From Hepsetus odoe (lineage: Eukaryota > Chordata > Actinopteri > Characiformes > Hepsetidae), in the NCBI GenBank assembly GCA_017165825.1, contig CM029387.1, positions 13,799,146 to 13,863,145 of the forward strand: a DNA stretch of 64,000 nucleotides, given 5' to 3'. The position numbers and the translations under genes were made by a program. Position 1 is the stretch's first letter; each line of letters begins with the position of its first letter. The notes under the pieces were generated by a model. It was not told the origin of the DNA and searched no databases. It was given only the letters and a program-made list of their open reading frames with translations. Positions 59,101-64,000 of this stretch are shown one piece after another.

Positions 59101-61977
59101 CTTAGTGAGAAAGGGGCCACAATAATTACAGTAGTTGATTTTTTTTTTTTTTTTTCATTAATAATTGATGTATCACTTATAGCAATAATTGTTGCTTGCC
59201 AAACTAACATACAGACAGGCATCTACGTCTGCTACAAATTGAAAACTGCAGTGCTTATGGAAGTTTGTGTGTGTATGTGTGTGTTAGTCTGTAGGTCGTG
59301 TGTACTCCAGTCTGCAGCTGCTGGCTGAGCGCTCTTCTCTGGTGTGTAAAGCACTTGAGTATGTAGGTGATGTGCTAAAGTTTATCAAGCCATACCTGGT
59401 GAACCGGAACCCAGATGGTCTTCAGCTCACTTACTGGATGCTGGGTTGGTCATCCACATCATGATTCATAGCTACTGCACACTAAACATGAACAAAACCA
59501 ACTGTTACAGATAAAGAGATGTTAAGGCTTAGTTAGCAATTAGTTATCTTTATTCTGCGCATTTTGCAAAAAAATCTGATCACTCCCATTCTCCACAACC
59601 TTCACTGGCTGCCTATATCGTATTGTATTCAGCTCAAGCTGTTTCTCATCACGTATAAAGCCCTTCATTGATCCTGCCCCCCATACCTTTCTGAATTACT
59701 CTATTCATATTCACCAACACGTTTTCTGTGTTCCTTCGGTACATGTTTACTTACAGTTCCTAAATTCAGGTTAGCTACCATGGATGGTAGATCATTTAGT
59801 GTTGCTGCTCCTAAACTCTGGAATTCCCTCCTTCAAAACTTAAACCTAATGTCCTCTCTGTCTCTCTTCAAAACTCAGTTGAAAACATATCTATTCAATC
59901 TGCTATTCCACTTCTCCCCATTCTTGATTTCTTAATTCTGCTGTTTGTTTGTCATTGCCTTTGTTTGTTTGTTAACTGTTTTGATTTATATTGTTTTATA
60001 TTTTGCTTTGTAAAGTGACCTTGGGTTTGAGAAAGATGCTATATAAATAAAAATTATTTTACAGCACTTTGCTGGTGAGCTCTAAACACTACTGTTTGTC
60101 CACAGGCTGTGTGGTGAAGCAATGGAGCTCTTTGCTGGCTTCGTCTAAAGCACAGCAACTTCTCCTACGTATTGTGGATGTACTGCTTCTGCCACATTCG
60201 CTGTTGCAGCGTGACAAAGCCCCACCCACTCAAGTGCTCTGTGCCCTTAAGGACACACTTCCGCTGTACTTGCAGGTGAGTAGTGGAGCTACATTCAAAC
60301 AATTTCAAATTATTTATTTTGCTTGTTAATAATTTCTGTGAAATTAATTCTGAGAAACTGCTGCAGAAGTGGTAAGGCAGACAGCTAGAAAGGTACTTGG
60401 TGTAACATCTGGAAGGAAGAAGGATAAGGAAACCTGGTGGTGGAACCAAGAAGTCCAGGAGTGTATTCAAAAGAAGAGGGAGGCAAAGAAGACATGGGAC
60501 AATCAGAGAGATGAACCGCAGGGTGAAGAAAATACATTTCTGTGAATTGAAGCTTATTTCACAAGCTACAAGGTCATGGAAATACTGAATCCTTTTAGTT
60601 GACAATGGATAGATTTTGGCAATTTGTATGTCTCAACATTTTTAGTCAACACATGTTAATTTTCTTTTTCCCCTTGACTAGACTTTTTTAATTGAAGATT
60701 ACCATCATACATTTTTGGATGTAGTTGTTAATTCATTAGTTTGGTGATGTCTGCATAAGTTGTTATATTTGATCCTAACCTCCTATACTCCATAAGTTAA
60801 TTGGATTTAAGAAAACACATATAGCCATTATTTGCATCAATGACAAAGTAATTGAAAATTATTTTACTGCTAGTGGTGCCCCCTGGTGGAGAATGTTTGA
60901 GAATGAGAGTGATAATTTAGTACGCCATTGTCTCTCTTACCGATGCATGAAGTGTTTGGCATCTAAGCAAAGAATATGAGGCTTGGGTAGTGTAGTCAGA
61001 TTTCATCAATGTTCAAAACCTGCTGTCACAATAGATCAAATGCACCAACTGCCATTTTGGGGGGGGGGTGTGCGCTTCATACTTCTAGATAGCAGTAAAA
61101 ACCAGACTCGCATTGTCCACGGGCCCTCTGCTGTATGGTACATGCACCCTTTTATAGTAGGGTTATGTTTTGGGGGTGCGACAGTGAAGGGCTTAACACT
61201 GTATGGCAAAACATACTCATGGAACAAAATCTTGCTTCCAGTTACACTAGAAAACATCACTGTATGCTGTTTTTATTCTATTTGTGACTGAATTAATGTG
61301 AAGGCTTTACCTTCTTTTATTATTTTAATGTCAAAATTGAGCACAAAATAGGTTATTAATTGTTGGTCTGTTTTTCTTTTTGTTTTTTTGTTTTTTTTTC
61401 TTCATTTTTTTTGTGTGTTTGTGCTTGGGTGGGTAAGTAAGGTCAGACATGGTCTCAGAATGTTTGTATGCTTGTGTTCTATAGGGTCTCTCTGTAGCTG
61501 CAAGCATGTCCCAGACTCAGGGTGCATATCTGAAGCAACAGCTCCGTAACGTTATCGTCCAATATCTGAACCGCTTCCTCCCAGTCACACCCACTGCAGG
61601 AGTAGTTGCTAATCATCCAGTGCTGTTGGCTGGCTGTGAGGCAACACCCACTGCCCAAGGGGTAGGACTAAGAAAGACTATGCTACAGGTCCTGAGGTAC
61701 CAAATATCGAACAGTGTGATGAACAGTTGTTCACATACTTCTGTCTGTCTATCTGTGGTGAGGAATGACATTTTCTTTGACCATATTTTTTCTCTTTGAT
61801 AATTCTGCAGAGATAATTTCCTCCATTTTAAAGGACACGCCCCTCCTCCACGACTTGCCGCTGTGTTGTCATTTCTGCTGGAGCTGCTGAGACGAAATAA
61901 TGACTCTGATCCTGAACTACTGACTATAACACTCCCACCTGTACTGCGCTGTCTAATGCTTGTTAATGAACCACAGG
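34467..61977 (+). CDS. MMS22L: MMS22L, DNA repair protein (gene span, 3' end outside window)
   Basis: Large helical-repeat scaffold that partners TONSL. The complex is recruited to new, unmethylated-H4K20 chromatin at stalled or broken replication forks and promotes RAD51 loading and homologous recombination in the nucleus. I joined 21 coding exons (34467-34639 to 61811-61977). Every junction keeps phase and gives about 1120 codons collinear with vertebrate MMS22L as I recall it, for example WVTETAL (N-terminal), FPPSWHLLHL, ILWEYFSKNL, FGWDEM and ALEYVGDVLKFIKPYL. The N-terminal half corresponds to the MMS22L_N region and the C-terminal half to MMS22L_C. The start ATG has a favourable context (gagATGG). 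The mammalian protein is about 1240 residues, so about 115-120 C-terminal codons are missing past the right edge. No internal stop or frameshift occurs in the joined frame. Introns hold many transposons, all outside splice sites. Confidence 0.93.
34964..35172 (+). mobile_element. SINE family B (intron 2)
   Basis: Sense copy: gtggcctagtggttaggctg head, gagtttaaatcccagacc B-box-like site, gtaggttgccctgaggtact body, and tail ending cacaatgacatgaatagtca. Near full length. Confidence 0.87.
35299..35424 (+). CDS. MMS22L: MMS22L exon 3 (residues 58-100)
   Basis: Acceptor ttctccag, donor TTCAG|GTGAGC. Encodes LLLKLDPSPADFE and FPWVTETAL, a strongly conserved N-terminal block. Confidence 0.93.
35517..35569 (+). 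CDS. MMS22L: MMS22L exon 4 (residues 100-118)
   Basis: Acceptor ctctttcag, donor TTTTG|GTAAGC. A short exon encoding KVFRLETLVQSS, equivalent to the NLETLLQSS segment of mammals. Intron 3 before it is only 92 bp. Confidence 0.9.
35627..35660. repeat. (ATT)n microsatellite (intron 4)
   Basis: About eleven att units between exons 4 and 5. Confidence 0.95.
35759..35846 (+). CDS. MMS22L: MMS22L exon 5 (residues 118-147)
   Basis: Acceptor ccatttcttttag, donor TCACAG|GTATGG. Encodes LRQQCVLFLTYIKIFIH. A second acceptor 21 bases upstream (actttttcag, exon start 35738) is also in frame and would add seven residues. The shorter form aligns with the mammalian length. Confidence 0.9.
36246..36423 (+). 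CDS. MMS22L: MMS22L exon 6 (residues 147-206)
   Basis: Acceptor tctgttcag, donor GGAAAG|GTGGTG. Encodes FLVVKRPEDEGFVHPYSEIE and LPSTLVEELFG. The donor is chosen because exon 7 then continues the conserved frame; unspliced reading stops 18 bases later. Confidence 0.9.
36937..37030 (+). CDS. MMS22L: MMS22L exon 7 (residues 207-238)
   Basis: Acceptor tctctttgcag, donor ATGG|GTAAGT. Encodes LFPPSWHLLHLHLDIHWAVL, among the best-conserved stretches. The exon is too short and closed to show as a long open frame. Confidence 0.92.
37212..37342 (+). CDS. MMS22L: MMS22L exon 8 (residues 238-281)
   Basis: Acceptor ctctctatag, donor AGCAAG|GTGCGT. Encodes QVVYAHQFVDL and LTNISLFEDH followed by LLCDLIGLAMNKY. 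Its first codon (Gly, shared with exon 7) appears to be one residue extra relative to mammals. Confidence 0.92.
37674..37787 (+). CDS. MMS22L: MMS22L exon 9 (residues 282-319)
   Basis: Acceptor gctcatttag, donor ACACAG|GTATGT, phase 0 at both ends. Encodes CLCTKELWILLIHLLEHRSK. Confidence 0.92.
37840..38375. repeat. Unclassified interspersed repeat split by a SINE (intron 9)
   Basis: cagtagtgacactggtggtg and atatccagccacctattcct on the left, and actttacatctgtaaagtgg and gaggacagtgtgtgaat on the right, belong to the same repeat type as 12115-12500 and 48860-49075. A family C SINE occupies 38053-38292. Confidence 0.5.
38053..38292 (-). mobile_element. SINE family C with 12-bp target duplication (intron 9)
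   Basis: Antisense: the tail begins ccatccatccattttctgcc, then the GC-rich body, then ggattcgaacccccgatcct and aaccactaggccaccgc (tRNA-like B and A boxes reversed). Exact direct repeats catcattaactt lie at 38041-38052 and 38293-38304. Confidence 0.92.
38599..38775 (+). CDS. MMS22L: MMS22L exon 10 (residues 320-378)
   Basis: Acceptor ccctcctcag, donor AACGAG|GTATGA, phase 0 at both ends. Encodes SFWNYLNTLLQAVL and LGFTWWLITHLAELGMYNR. Confidence 0.93.
39094..40029 (+). mobile_element. Degenerate Tc1/mariner element (intron 10)
   Basis: The left end tgcagtggatttagaaagta and the cacttttt...cagttttgt block are typical of a Tc1-like terminal repeat. The right end carries the inverted aagtgaaaggggtctgaatt. 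Inside, ttcaacatgacaatgacc corresponds to the transposase catalytic QHDND-type segment. Many stops and small deletions. Confidence 0.7.
40470..40532 (+). CDS. MMS22L: MMS22L exon 11 (residues 379-399)
   Basis: Acceptor cttatctttcag, donor GTGAAG|GTGAAA. A 21-codon exon encoding NWSFVLELLKSS, matching NWNFVEELLKKS of mammals. It is too short to be found as an open frame. Confidence 0.88.
40633..40790 (+). mobile_element. Rearranged SINE family B (intron 11)
   Basis: The body segment (aaggttgccctggggtaccc to ctgccaat, 40633-40708) comes before the tRNA-like head (cagcggtggccctagtggtt, tgggttcaaatctcatacc, 40711-40790). The usual order is head then body, so either two truncated copies are joined or one copy has been rearranged. 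Confidence 0.65.
40952..41071 (+). CDS. MMS22L: MMS22L exon 12 (residues 400-439)
   Basis: Acceptor is a T-rich tract ending ttttttag; donor AACCTG|GTGAGT; phase 0. Encodes EEQVRMHVHCCLSL and INILWEYFSKNL. Confidence 0.92.
41420..41655 (+). CDS. MMS22L: MMS22L exon 13 (residues 440-518)
   Basis: Acceptor ttggatatag, donor GGGCAG|GTGAGT. Encodes SVPWLG, LYRSASSFLIFLRVLALHL and PWRQIKG. The following intron is 9.3 kb, by far the largest. Confidence 0.93.
42600..42765. mobile_element. Tc1/mariner terminal-repeat remnant (intron 13)
   Basis: tgcaaaagtattcacccacc, cctggcatttttcatgtttt and acctggaattaaaatgga match the conserved end of teleost Tc1-like elements. The opposite end is not found. 41656-42600 before it has no feature that I can name. 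Confidence 0.6.
43255..44175 (+). mobile_element. L2-clade LINE, RT part (intron 13)
   Basis: Degenerate + strand reverse transcriptase: PFQIYLLFKNSFK-like motif, then SSAFDTVN (43610), QGSVLGPLLFIVIF (43765) and HHGLSFHCYTEDTQ (43838; YADDTQ box decayed to YTEDTQ). Stops throughout. It resumes at 45465 after a Tc1 and a SINE. Confidence 0.75.
44178..45240 (-). mobile_element. Tc1/mariner element inserted in L2 (intron 13)
   Basis: Ends are inverted: actgtgtgcacaattttgag on the left, attgtgcacacagtat on the right. On the minus strand, 44883-44590 encodes part of the transposase (ADKDNFSKQWYRKK, FMQDNAPSHPST) with stops and frame changes. The catalytic Asp of the QDNAPSH box is kept. Confidence 0.78.
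45252..45454 (+). mobile_element. SINE family A (intron 13)
   Basis: Full-length sense copy: ggtggcggtagtctagtggt head, aggttcaaatcccacctcca B box, agttgctccagggagactat body, and the tail with cgctctggataagagcg, a perfect 5-bp stem with a 7-base loop. Confidence 0.9.
45465..45905 (+). mobile_element. L2-clade LINE, 3' end (continues 43255-44175)
   Basis: C-terminal ORF2 remnants (LHGPAPPYFPEFF-like, then AAAPKLWNSPS at 45720) and the 3' UTR ending gtgctgtataaataa. The same 3' end occurs at 59560-60057. Confidence 0.78.
46227..46980 (+). mobile_element. Internally deleted Tc1/mariner element, copy 3, with SINE inside (intron 13)
   Basis: Left end cagtactgtgcaaaagtttt; right end aaaacatttgcacagcactc is more diverged. 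A TA lies on each side. It keeps the TTTGGTGTTACTACC region of copy 1 and the tgtaggattatagtcag region of copy 2, so it is closest to a less deleted ancestor. A SINE interrupts it. The right end abuts (TA)n at 46981-47006. Confidence 0.85.
46417..46617 (-). mobile_element. SINE family A inside Tc1 copy 3
   Basis: Antisense full-length family A copy. Near-identical 9-bp flanks tataggtac (46408-46416) and tatagatac (46621-46629) are consistent with a target duplication. Confidence 0.88.
47007..48206. other. No gene seen (intron 13)
   Basis: Long T/A runs at 47100-47200, then ordinary unique sequence. A 79-residue + frame at 47377-47616 has no recognisable domain and no splice sites in phase with MMS22L. 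Confidence 0.6.
48207..48248. repeat. (GT)n-(GC)n microsatellite (intron 13)
   Basis: About 32 bp of tg ending in a cgcgcg run. A second (GT)n of about 42 bp lies at 48699-48741. Confidence 0.95.
48249..48440. promoter_or_regulatory. Candidate conserved non-coding element (intron 13)
   Basis: Repeat-free, moderately GC-rich sequence with homeodomain-type cores (gcgaattaacc, ctcattagctaattagcc) between two microsatellites. No coding frame. The role is inferred from composition only. Confidence 0.3.
48860..49075. repeat. Unclassified interspersed repeat (intron 13)
   Basis: Shares the gatccagccagtagtgact end with the repeats at 12115 and 37840. 49080-49900 beyond it shows nothing that I can identify. 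Confidence 0.35.
49905..50130 (-). mobile_element. SINE family B (intron 13)
   Basis: Antisense: tail gtgaaagtgactatccttgt, body with ttgctcaagggtacctcagg, B-box region ggaattgaacccacaatctt and head aactactaggccaccgctgc. 50130-50885 after it has only short CA/GC-rich tracts and no gene. Confidence 0.88.
50889..50974. repeat. (CT)n-(CTGT)n-(GT)n microsatellite at exon 14 acceptor
   Basis: ct units to about 50906, about 15 ctgt units to 50968, then gtgtgt, ending only nine bases before exon 14. It occupies the place of the polypyrimidine tract and probably of the branch-point region of intron 13. Confidence 0.95.
50984..51493 (+). CDS. MMS22L: MMS22L exon 14 (residues 518-688)
   Basis: The largest coding exon (510 bp). 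The acceptor gtaaaatatag lacks a good pyrimidine tract and lies about 10 bases after a (CTGT)n/(GT)n microsatellite. Donor CTATG|GTAAGC. Encodes IYSKFHARRMAELSESGL, a Leu-rich helical region and LLPACRTAELNTALSFLQ. The coding sequence is GC-rich compared with its flanks. Confidence 0.93.
51755..51957 (-). mobile_element. SINE family A (intron 14)
   Basis: Antisense full-length copy (tttacagcatttagcagacg tail, gggatttgaaccgggacctc B box, ccctaccactagaccaccac head). Confidence 0.88.
51958..53829. other. No gene seen (intron 14)
   Basis: AT-rich unique sequence with a small (GA)n at 52894-52910. No open frame with a domain and no named repeat. Confidence 0.55.
53830..54215. promoter_or_regulatory. 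Candidate conserved non-coding element (intron 14)
   Basis: Repeat-free, higher-complexity stretch with a cluster of homeodomain-type cores: gctcattaatggc, tgattaatgcg, gcaattaatgcg, gcgtaattacag, gtaaattaagc, plus ccaataa and agccaatca near its right end. No coding frame. Such density is typical of developmental enhancers, but conservation cannot be judged here. Confidence 0.35.
54346..54404. repeat. (GCGT)n microsatellite (intron 14)
   Basis: gcgt/gtgc units with interruptions. 54405-55680 beyond it is AT-rich with no gene. Confidence 0.93.
55683..55773. repeat. (CT)n-(CA)n compound microsatellite (intron 14)
   Basis: ct tract, then cacact, then about 34 bp of ca. 55775-56549 up to exon 15 holds only a short (GT)n-(GA)n at 56142-56172. 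Intron 15 (56735-57344) has no feature. Confidence 0.95.
56550..56734 (+). CDS. MMS22L: MMS22L exon 15 (residues 688-750)
   Basis: Pyrimidine-rich acceptor ccccactttag, donor GCTGCAG|GTCAGA. Encodes VVKERHLAVAVALWTTFFPF and PPQLADGAA. Confidence 0.92.
57345..57495 (+). CDS. MMS22L: MMS22L exon 16 (residues 750-800)
   Basis: Acceptor tttgttcag, donor AATGA|GTAAAT. Encodes FTLLALDMPNSAPQDLQPNP and CFGWDEMLCPLLVTQYLNHL. Confidence 0.93.
57720..57838 (+). CDS. MMS22L: MMS22L exon 17 (residues 800-840)
   Basis: Acceptor tgtgttgcag, donor AGAACAG|GTATAA. Encodes SAQALCVRAWIRCILQQHL. Confidence 0.9.
58053..58189 (+). CDS. MMS22L: MMS22L exon 18 (residues 840-885)
   Basis: Acceptor atgtctgtaaag (weak pyrimidine tract), donor ATCAAG|GTAAGA. 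Encodes LAELTRLVLRLPEVSSLLQK and KPALALFIK. Confidence 0.9.
58441..58624 (+). mobile_element. SINE family A (intron 18)
   Basis: Sense copy with head gtggtctaatggtagggtac, B box aggttcgaatcccacctcta and tail cgctctggataagagcgtct. A T-rich homopolymer block follows at 58648-58689. Confidence 0.88.
58755..58980 (+). mobile_element. SINE family B, diverged (intron 18)
   Basis: Sense copy: ggtggtctagtggtttggta head, a damaged B-box region, body with caagtacccctgagcaagga, tail gttcacaatgtcaaatactc. Confidence 0.78.
59288..59444 (+). CDS. MMS22L: MMS22L exon 19 (residues 886-938)
   Basis: Acceptor gtgtgttag; donor CTGG|GTTGGT is non-consensus beyond GT but is the only one that keeps phase with exon 20. 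Encodes ALEYVGDVLKFIKPYL and DGLQLTYWML. Confidence 0.9.
59560..60057 (+). mobile_element. L2-clade LINE 3' end (intron 19)
   Basis: Severely 5'-truncated: starts at the conserved HWLPI-type block (cttcactggctgcctatatc), then AAPKLWNSLLQNL-like sequence (59800-59850), and ends gagaaagatgctatataaat. It lies just upstream of exon 20 without touching its acceptor. Confidence 0.85.
60106..60275 (+). CDS. MMS22L: MMS22L exon 20 (residues 938-994)
   Basis: Acceptor ttgtccacag, donor TTGCAG|GTGAGT. Encodes VKQWSSLLASSKAQQLLLRI, LLLPHSLLQ and LPLYLQ. Confidence 0.93.
60340..60535 (+). mobile_element. RTE-clade LINE fragment (intron 20)
   Basis: Sense linker piece (gctagaaaggtacttggtgt, aacctggtggtggaaccaag, gacaatcagagagatgaa) matching 30650-30810 and 63540-63690. 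60540-61484 after it has no feature that I can name. Confidence 0.78.
61485..61696 (+). CDS. MMS22L: MMS22L exon 21 (residues 995-1065)
   Basis: Acceptor gtgttctatag, donor CCTGAG|GTACCA. Encodes AYLKQQLRNVIVQYLNRFLP and NHPVLLAG. Confidence 0.92.
61811..61977 (+). CDS. MMS22L: MMS22L exon 22 (residues 1065-1121, last in window)
   Basis: Acceptor aattctgcag, donor CCACAGG|GTAAGA. Encodes APPPRLAAVLSFLLELLRR and VLRCLMLVNEPQ. Ends in phase 1; the remaining C-terminal exons lie beyond 64000. Intron 21 is only 114 bp. Confidence 0.92.
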
Positions 61978-62344
61978 GTAAGAATACACAGACACATGGG
62001 TACATGTGCAATAACTGAACAACACCCCAGTTTAGGCTGTAGCTCTTTAGCCCTCTGCAGCAGAGAGTCTACTTTTGGAAGCAAAAACCCCAGCCCCTCC
62101 ACACGCATAAAAACAAACACACTCGCACTGTCAAGGCCAAACGTTTTAAGAATAGCACAAATATTCATTTTCACAAAGTTGGCAGCCTCAGTTTTTATGA
62201 TGGCAGTTTACAAAAAATTCCACTGCATTTCAGCCCTGCCACAAGGACCTGCTGTCATCATTACAGTGATCCTCTCATTAGCACAGGTTAGAGTGTGGAG
62301 GAGGACAATGCTGGAGATCACTCTGCCATACTGATTGAGTTAGA

Positions 62345-64000
62345 ATAGTAGGCTGGATGCATTAACCCAGCCACTAGGGATGCACAAGCCAGTGTATTTC
62401 TTCGTGCCGGTCCCAAGCCCGGGTAAATGGGGAGGGTTACGTCAGGAAGGGCATCCGGTGTAAAACTTTGCCAAATCAATATGCGGACAACGATACAGAA
62501 TTCCATACCGGATCGGTCGAGGCGGGTTAGTAACGCTTGACCGCCATCAGTGCTGTTAGCCTACAGGGTGCTGGTGGAAATTGGACTACTATTGTGCAAA
62601 GAAGAGAGAAGAAGAGGAGGAAACACCTCAGAAGGAGAAGGAGAAAAGAAGGAGGAGAGTGGGAGTGAGGGTAGGGACTTTGAAATGTTGGCAGCATGAC
62701 TGAGTGGTAGAGAATTAGCTGATATGATGGGAGAGAGAAGGAAGGGTTGACATTTTTGTGTGTGCAAGAGACTTCAGATGGAAGGAGTAGTAAGGCCAGT
62801 GTATTGGAGGAGGAGGTTTAGGCTTTGTTCTACCATGGTGTGGATAGAGGAGATGGAGTAGGTGTTATCCTGAAGGAAGAGTATGTGGAAGTGTTTTGGA
62901 AGTGAAGAGGGTGTCAGGAGGTGATGAGTTTGAAGCTGGAAGTTGAGGTGTGATAATGAATATTTATTGAGTGCTTATGCTCACAAGTTGGTTGTAAGAT
63001 GAAAGTGAAGGAAAAATTCACAGATTAAGGTTAGATGAAGTGATAGAGAAATTGTACCCAGAGGGAGAAGGTGGTGATTGGTGCAGATTTTAATGGTCAT
63101 GTTGGTGAAGGGAACAGAGAGGTGATGAGAGGTGATAGGTAGGCATGGTGTCAAGAATGCTGAAGGTCAGATAGTTATTTGATTTTGTATAAAAAGGATG
63201 AAATGGCTGTGGATGTGCCCATTTTCAGAGGAGAGGGCACAGGAGTGACGTATAAGAGTGGAGAAGATACTCACTGGAGTGGATTATATTCTTTGCAAGA
63301 GGTCCCAGTTTGAAAGAGATCAGAGACTGCAGAAGTAGTGACAGGGAGAGTGTGGCTAAACAGCATAGGATGGTGGTACTGTAGGATGTGGAGCCAGAAG
63401 AGAGGAGGAAGAGTGAGGGCAGAGTCAGGATCAGTGGTGGAAGCTGGGGAGGAGGACTGCAAAGGTGGAATTCCAGGCGAGGGAGTTAACACGGGCACTG
63501 GAGGTGTCGAAAGAGCTACCCGGTTGCTGAAACCACTGCAGAAGTGATCAAGCGAGCTGGCTAGAAATATTGCCCAGTGTGACATCGGAAGGAAGAAGAG
63601 GATAAGGAAGTACAGGTGGTGGAACCAAGAAGTCCAGGGTAATATTCAAAGAAGAGGAGGCAAAAGACATGGGACATACAGAGATGAAGAAGTAGACAGG
63701 TGTACAAGGAGGGTGAACCCTTGGGCGAGAAGAAAAGCAGTGAGTGAGCCAAAGATCAGGTATTTTGCTGAATTGCTTGAGAGTTGGACGGTAAAGAGGG
63801 AGAAAAGGACCTTTACCGATTGGCTAGACAGAGAGACAGATCTGGGAAAGATGTAACACAGGTCAGTGATTAGATAGAAATGGTAACGTACTCACAGGTG
63901 AACAGAGCGTGTTGAGCAGGTGGAAGGAATACTTTGAAGACTGATGAATGAAGAAAATGTAGAGAAGACTGGATGATGTGAAGAGTTAACCAGGAAGTGC
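62345..64000 (+). mobile_element. RTE-clade LINE, 5' part (intron 22, runs off window)
   Basis: Leader (ggtcccaagcccgggtaaat, gatcggtcgaggcgggttag) then endonuclease (GCAGCATGACTG near 62690; gtgcagattttaatggtcat at 63080 for GADFNGHV) and linker to the end. The order matches the other copies, but the frame is broken every few dozen bases by one-base insertions and deletions, many in homopolymers. Confidence 0.85.

Noticed and set aside
60983..61291. 102-residue + frame in intron 20 as an MMS22L exon
   Set aside because: Exons 20 and 21 join in phase without it and it has no similarity to MMS22L.

Overview
The window is vertebrate nuclear DNA, almost certainly from a ray-finned (teleost) fish. 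It is AT-rich, with spliced GT-AG exons and a dense load of teleost-type repeats: L2, Rex1/Babar-like and RTE-clade LINEs, Tc1/mariner elements and their internally deleted derivatives, three tRNA-headed SINE families and long (CA)n, (GAA)n and (CTGT)n microsatellites. No bacterial or viral gene organisation was seen.

The one clearly identified host gene is MMS22L, on the + strand. It runs from a CpG-containing, TATA-less promoter with NRF-1-like and CCAAT motifs near 32.87-32.92 kb, through a 5' untranslated exon ending at 32964, to coding exons at 34467-61977. I joined 21 coding exons. All splice phases agree and together they give about 1120 codons of a protein that is about 1240 residues in mammals. 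The last roughly 115-120 codons lie beyond the right edge. MMS22L works with TONSL in RAD51 loading and homologous recombination at damaged replication forks. The introns carry the repeat load; intron 13 (9.3 kb) and intron 14 (5.1 kb) are the largest.

The left half (1-32.1 kb) is mostly transposon debris. 1-1 kb: RTE and Tc1 fragments. 1.17-6.6 kb: a Rex1-like LINE split by an antisense L2 whose reverse transcriptase has only one obvious frameshift. 7.6-10.4 kb: an antisense RTE carrying a SINE. 10.5-12.1 kb: a deleted sense RTE carrying a SINE and an L2 tail. 14.8-15.6 kb: a second copy of the compound RTE/Tc1 segment found at the left edge. 24.5-32.1 kb: a three-level nest, RTE split by Tc1 split by L2.

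Between these, a minus-strand exon at 17974-18165 has a signal-peptide-like start and a segment resembling the propeptide of subtilisin/kexin-type proprotein convertases. It may be the first exon of a long gene running off the left edge, or an orphan. Several repeat-free stretches (20.5-20.7, 23.5-24.0, 48.25-48.44 and 53.83-54.2 kb) look like candidate conserved regulatory elements, which cannot be tested from one sequence.

I did not find a new kind of biological system. The most interesting items are the orphan convertase-like exon, a tetranucleotide repeat next to a splice acceptor of MMS22L, an in-frame alternative acceptor, and the transposon nests, which give a relative order of insertions.
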